Assembly (NCBI GenBank): GCA_018694455.1
Contig: JABHNP010000236.1
Coordinates: forward strand, 1-10,273
Direction of reading: 5' to 3'
Origin: Planctomycetaceae bacterium
GTDB taxonomy: Bacteria > Planctomycetota > Planctomycetia > Pirellulales > UBA1268
Length of the DNA: 10,273 nt
In this document: positions 6,812 through 10,273 of the stretch, piece by piece
How positions within the stretch are numbered: position 1 is the stretch's first letter
Layout: every line of letters starts with the position of its first letter
Notes under the pieces: generated by a model
Told to the model about the DNA's origin: nothing
Database searches by the model: none
Seen by the model: only the letters and a program-made list of their open reading frames with translations
Position numbers and translations under genes: made by a program

Positions 6812-7705
6812 CTAAGGCGAAGATGTCGGTGTGTTGGTGTCTGGAGCACTCTGAGGGTGAGATCCCTTAATGATTGGCACTCCAACACAGTTTCCCCACT
6901 CCATCCACGAACCGTCGTAGTTCCGAACGTTTCCAAAGCCAAGGAGGTATTTTAGAACAAACCATGTGAGGCTTGAACGTTCTCCGATACGGCAGTATGC
7001 AATAGTCGGGCTTCGTCGCTTTAAGTGATTTGTTTTACAGTAGAGTTTTTCAAGTTCTTTCGCGGTCTTAAATGTTCCGTCTTCGTTTACGGAAAGTGGC
7101 CAGGGAATATTTACAGCGCCAGGAATATGCCCACCGCGAAGGGCTCCTTCGTTCGGGTAGTCGGGCATGTGCAGTCGTTCGCCGGAGTATTCTTCAGGGC
7201 TGCGGACATCAACAAGATTTTTGCCAGCTTTCTGATGCTTAAGCACCTCTTCACGTAGCGCTCGGACAGACTTGTCTTGTTCCGGTGCTATATAAGTCGT
7301 TGGAGCGTAGCTAGCCCTGTCAGTTGACCACGACCGGTCTTCAAGTTGCCACTTTTTTCTTCCACCATTCATAATTTTGCATTGTGGATGACCATAAAGT
7401 TTGAACACCCAGAATGCATAGCAAGCCCACCAGTTATTTTTGTCACCGTAGAAAATCACTGTAGTGTCATTTGTGATGCCATTGCTTCGGCAGATCTCTT
7501 CGAAACCCTTCCGGTCGACGTAGTCGCGAACAACCTGGTCTTGGAGGTCTACTTGCCAATCAATCTCAACGGCCCCCGGAACATGCCCCTGTGTGTAGAG
7601 AGCCCGGTCTTCATTTGATTCAACAATTCTCACCGCAGGATCATTGTGGTGTTCAGCAACCCACTCTGTTGAGACGAGGACGTCAGGGTCTGCATATTCA
7701 GCCAT
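6812..7705 (-). CDS. sseA: Two-domain sulfurtransferase (rhodanese), SseA-like
   Basis: Rhodanese-type sulfurtransferases move sulfane sulfur from thiosulfate or 3-mercaptopyruvate to a thiophilic acceptor through a Cys persulfide. The 297 residues form two rhodanese domains. The N-terminal one is non-catalytic (GHVPGAVEIDW, YGDKNNWWACYAFWVF). The C-terminal one carries DVRSPEEY, GHIPGAVNIPW and the active loop CRIGERS with Cys238, then NYDGSWMEWGN. The CRIGERS loop and the length match, from memory, the mycobacterial SseA/CysA group better than E. coli SseA, so the symbol refers to that group. The ATG at 7705 has AAAGGAG at 7714-7720, 8 bases upstream. It is the first gene of a - strand run with sufE and possibly the ROK kinase. 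No signal peptide is seen, so it is cytosolic. The tail is Ser/Thr/Pro-rich. Confidence 0.95.
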   Translation of the reverse strand: MAEYADPDVLVSTEWVAEHHNDPAVRIVESNEDRALYTQGHVPGAVEIDWQVDLQDQVVRDYVDRKGFEEICRSNGITNDTTVIFYGDKNNWWACYAFWVFKLYGHPQCKIMNGGRKKWQLEDRSWSTDRASYAPTTYIAPEQDKSVRALREEVLKHQKAGKNLVDVRSPEEYSGERLHMPDYPNEGALRGGHIPGAVNIPWPLSVNEDGTFKTAKELEKLYCKTNHLKRRSPTIAYCRIGERSSLTWFVLKYLLGFGNVRNYDGSWMEWGNCVGVPIIKGSHPQSAPDTNTPTSSP

Positions 7706-7745
7706 GGAAGCAACTCCTTTAACTCACAATTTATGTAGTAAAGTG

Positions 7746-7774
7746 ATAGTAGTGGATGCACAGAGACCCTGCAA
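7746..7774 (-). promoter_or_regulatory. Possible promoter of the sseA-sufE run
   Basis: Read on the - strand, TTGCAG (7774-7769) and TACTAT (7751-7746) stand 17 bases apart, with three and four matches to the sigma70 -35 and -10 consensus. Transcription would start near 7739 and give a short leader that includes the sseA ribosome site. Position and spacing are good; the box matches are modest. Confidence 0.3.
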
Positions 7775-7948
7775 CGATGGCCCCTAACTCCGCAAACTTG
7801 TGGCAGTCGCCCTTGGTGGCAGGCGGTCACTCATTCTATCGGCAGTGTCTCGTGGATCGTTGGGTGATGGGGTACGATATTCGTGCTGAAGTAAGCTACG
7901 ATTGCTGCAGTTTGTTTTTCTTGTGCAAGTTGATTTATACGTACTCAT

Positions 7949-7953
7949 AGGAG
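7949..7953 (+). promoter_or_regulatory. Ribosome binding site that sets the ettA start
   Basis: AGGAG lies 5 bases before the ATG at 7959. The frame also offers an upstream ATG-less extension to a TTG at 7902, but that start has no ribosome site. The residues it would add are hydrophobic and absent from the EttA family, which begins with a short MxQF-like N terminus as seen from 7959. Confidence 0.8.
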
Positions 7954-7958
7954 CACTG

Positions 7959-9632
7959 ATGGGCGCCCAGTTCATTTTTCAGATTACCGATCTCACGAAA
8001 AAATTTGGTCAGCGTGAACTGCTGAAAAATATCGATGTTGCCTTTTATCCCGGCGCAAAGATAGGCCTGCTTGGCCGTAACGGTGCTGGTAAGAGCACAT
8101 TGATGAAGATCATGGCGGGTATTGATACCGAGTACGAGGGCGAGGCCCGATTATCTGACGGATTCAGTGTTGGATATCTTGAGCAAGAGCCAGAACTTGA
8201 TGCTGAAAAAACAGTTTTTGAAAATGTCATGGATGGAGTAACTCAGTCTCGAGCGATACTTCAGCGTTACGAAGAAATCAATGCAAGTTTTGCCGAGCCA
8301 TTAGATGATGACCAGATGGAAAAGTTGCTCGCTGAACAAGCAACTGTTCAGGATCAAATTGACGCAAAGAACTTATGGGATTTGGACCGGCAGGTCGAGA
8401 TTGCGATGGATGCCATGAATCTTCCTCCAGGAGACTGGGCTGTTACAAATCTCTCTGGGGGTGAACGACGGCGGGTCGCACTGTGTCGTCTGTTGCTCGA
8501 AAAACCAGATCTGTTGCTGCTCGATGAACCGACAAATCATCTCGATGCGGAAAGTGTACTGTGGCTTGAGCACTTCCTCGCCGAATACACAGGCACTGTA
8601 GTTGCAGTAACTCACGATAGATACTTTTTGGACAACGTCGCCAAATGGATTCTTGAAGTCGACCACGGTCGTGCCATTCCATTTGAAGGAAACTATTCTT
8701 CATGGCTTGAACAAAAACAGGCAAGAATGGTACTCGAAGAGAAGCAGGCAAGCGCTCGTCAGAAGACGCTTACCAAAGAACTTGAGTGGATTCGAATGTC
8801 ACCAAAAGCTCGGCAGGCAAAAAGCAAGGCAAGGGTGGCTTCTTTCGAAAAGTTGGCTGCAGAAGAAGCGGCAACTCGTGACACAGATGTGGAGATTACT
8901 GTGCCGGCGAGTCGGCCACTTGGTGACCAGGTCATTGACGCTGAGGGGCTTTCCAAGGCATTCGGTGATAAGTTGCTGTTTGAAAACCTTTCGTTCAGGT
9001 TGCCTCCGGGCGGTATTGTTGGAATTATTGGACCGAACGGTGCCGGGAAAACGACACTGTTTCGAATGCTTGTTGGACAAGAAGAATCTGATACGGGGTC
9101 GATCAAAGTCGGGTCAACAGTTGACATTGGATATGTTGATCAAAGCCGTGATTCACTCGATCCTCAGAAAACAGTATTCGAAGAGATTTCAGGTGGCCAT
9201 GACACCATTCAGCTCGGGAAGCGGACGGTAAACGCCCGTAGTTATGTGGCAAAGTTCAATTTCATGGGGCCGGATCAACAGAAAAAAGTTGGCACACTTT
9301 CTGGCGGTGAAAGAAATCGTGTTCATTTGGCAAAGCTACTTCGGAGGGGTGCGAATTTGTTGCTTCTGGATGAACCGACGAATGATCTCGATGTCGACAC
9401 GCTACGGTCACTCGAGGAAGGTATTGCAAACTTCGCTGGGAGTGTTGTCGTTATTACCCATGATCGATGGTTTCTTGATCGATTGGCCACACATATTATT
9501 GCATTCGAGGGGGACGGCTACGTGCACGTGTGTGAAGGCAACTTTGATGTTTACGAGCAAAGTCGAAAGGAACGTTTAGGGGCCGATGCCGATGAGCCGC
9601 ATCGTTTTAGGCATAGAAAACTTCAACAATAG
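7959..9632 (+). CDS. ettA: Energy-dependent translational throttle protein EttA (ABC-F)
   Basis: EttA is a soluble ABC-F ATPase that binds the ribosomal E site and gates entry into the elongation cycle according to the ATP/ADP ratio. The 557 residues match the usual length (about 555). There are two ABC cassettes. The first has Walker A GRNGAGKST at 39-47, signature LSGGE at 165-169 and Walker B with Asp189-Glu190 in LLLLDEPTNHLD. The second has GPNGAGKTT at 358-366, LSGGE at 447-451 and Asp471-Glu472. No transmembrane part is present. An EttA-typical arm insertion lies in the first cassette (ATVQDQIDA region). The inter-cassette linker carries EGNYSSWLEQK and the basic SPKARQAKSKAR. The C terminus, LGADADEPHRFRHRKL, is also EttA-like, which separates it from Uup and other ABC-F groups. 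It stands alone, diverging from sseA and converging on ispH. Confidence 0.96.
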   Translation: MGAQFIFQITDLTKKFGQRELLKNIDVAFYPGAKIGLLGRNGAGKSTLMKIMAGIDTEYEGEARLSDGFSVGYLEQEPELDAEKTVFENVMDGVTQSRAILQRYEEINASFAEPLDDDQMEKLLAEQATVQDQIDAKNLWDLDRQVEIAMDAMNLPPGDWAVTNLSGGERRRVALCRLLLEKPDLLLLDEPTNHLDAESVLWLEHFLAEYTGTVVAVTHDRYFLDNVAKWILEVDHGRAIPFEGNYSSWLEQKQARMVLEEKQASARQKTLTKELEWIRMSPKARQAKSKARVASFEKLAAEEAATRDTDVEITVPASRPLGDQVIDAEGLSKAFGDKLLFENLSFRLPPGGIVGIIGPNGAGKTTLFRMLVGQEESDTGSIKVGSTVDIGYVDQSRDSLDPQKTVFEEISGGHDTIQLGKRTVNARSYVAKFNFMGPDQQKKVGTLSGGERNRVHLAKLLRRGANLLLLDEPTNDLDVDTLRSLEEGIANFAGSVVVITHDRWFLDRLATHIIAFEGDGYVHVCEGNFDVYEQSRKERLGADADEPHRFRHRKLQQ

Positions 9633-9717
9633 CCGGAGCTGTTTCGCCCAATGTTTTCTACGATATTGCTGCGGAGTGGACAGTTTGAAAGTGTGCTATA
9701 GTCGTGCTGTTATAAAA

Positions 9718-10273
9718 TCAGCCCATTGGTAGTTGGACTGCCGCAGCCGCTGATCGAATTGATTTTGGGAGTGGAAAGAAAACATCTTCGTCACGAACGG
9801 TCTTTTCTTCGATAGAAAATCCAGAGGGACTGTTTTCAAACCGGTTTCGGAGCCATTCAACACAATCTTGAACGACCTGTTCTGGTGCGCTTGCTCCGGC
9901 AGTGATCGCAACAGTTTCAATGTTATTGAACCAAGATGCATCTATTTCATCAGCACCATCAATAAGATACGAAGGGACTCCGTGTTCTTTGGCAAGTTCG
10001 GCAAGTCTTTGGCTATTCGAACTATTTTGGCTTCCTAATACGAGTACGAGATCAGCCTCTTGCGACAATTGGCGAACGGCCTCTTGCCGATTCTGTGTCG
10101 CGTAGCAGATGTCATCTTTTGGAGGCCCAATCAATTGTGGAAACCTTGCCTTCAGCTGATTGATAATTCGGGAGGCGTCATCAACGGACAGTGTTGTCTG
10201 AGTAAGGTATGCGAGTTTATCCTCAGGGCCAAATGGTAAGGCATTCACTTCTTCTGTGGTTTCTACAAGTGTG
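9718..10273 (-). CDS. ispH: 4-hydroxy-3-methylbut-2-enyl diphosphate reductase, C-terminal part (5' end outside window)
   Basis: IspH (LytB) is the last enzyme of the MEP pathway, reducing HMBPP to IPP and DMAPP with a [4Fe-4S] cluster. The frame is open to the right edge, and about 184 residues are visible, roughly the last 60% of a typical IspH. Landmarks are TQTTLSVDD with the substrate-binding Thr, and DDICYATQNRQ with a cluster Cys (codon 10105-10107, equivalent to E. coli C197). SSNSQRLAEL has the Ser and Asn that bind diphosphate, and TAGASAPEQVV follows. The other two cluster Cys residues lie outside the window. The C terminus runs about 40 residues past the conserved core, as in the E. 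coli enzyme. It ends at TGA 9718-9720, 85 bases from the convergent ettA stop. No hairpin terminator is evident between them. Confidence 0.96.
   Translation of the reverse strand, partial: TLVETTEEVNALPFGPEDKLAYLTQTTLSVDDASRIINQLKARFPQLIGPPKDDICYATQNRQEAVRQLSQEADLVLVLGSQNSSNSQRLAELAKEHGVPSYLIDGADEIDASWFNNIETVAITAGASAPEQVVQDCVEWLRNRFENSPSGFSIEEKTVRDEDVFFPLPKSIRSAAAAVQLPMG

Noticed and set aside
7756..7950. 64-residue open frame in the sseA-ettA gap (and an overlapping one on the - strand)
   Set aside because: There is no ribosome site and no family resemblance, and the composition looks like non-coding DNA.
7902..7958. N-terminal extension of ettA to 7902
   Set aside because: The AGGAG at 7949-7953 and the family N terminus support ATG 7959.
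8653..9231. 192-residue open frame on the + strand inside ettA
   Set aside because: It is out of frame within a complete EttA coding sequence; the Arg/Lys/Cys-rich translation looks like a frame shadow.
9633..9717. Terminator between the convergent ettA and ispH genes
   Set aside because: Only an ACAG/CTGT 4-bp pairing was found; there is no stable stem.

Overview
This is a protein-coding bacterial window with eight genes (six complete, two cut by the window edges). No rRNA, tRNA, CRISPR array, insertion sequence or phage gene was recognised. The content suggests a Gram-negative, hopanoid-producing bacterium that makes isoprenoids by the MEP pathway. The ROK kinase and the mix of neighbours look planctomycete-like to me, but that is an impression from memory and not a demonstrated assignment.

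Left part, + strand (1-4.0 kb onward): the end of a response regulator, then a soluble histidine kinase directly behind it. After a 205-base gap comes a two-gene hopanoid unit, squalene-hopene cyclase (shc) overlapping the radical-SAM adenosylhopene synthase (hpnH) by ATGA. Together they make pentacyclic hopene and attach a 5'-deoxyadenosyl group to it, the entry step to extended (C35) hopanoids.

Middle, - strand (7.7 down to 5.2 kb): a two-domain sulfurtransferase (SseA-like), a SufE-like sulfur acceptor and a ROK-family sugar kinase, all in one direction with short gaps. The sulfurtransferase and SufE probably form a sulfur-relay pair. The ROK kinase may simply be co-transcribed.

Right part: ettA (energy-dependent translational throttle, ABC-F) on the + strand, diverging from the sulfurtransferase across a 253-base gap. 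It converges on ispH (- strand, 5' end outside the window). IspH makes IPP/DMAPP, the precursors of squalene, so it belongs to the same metabolic stream as shc-hpnH although it is not in the same operon.

Most genes are ordinary. The most striking non-gene signal is a perfect 13-bp GC-rich inverted repeat (414-426 / 433-445) with a 6-base loop containing an ATG. It lies in the first part of the histidine kinase reading frame, just after the response regulator, and puts the kinase start in doubt. No clearly new multi-gene system was found.
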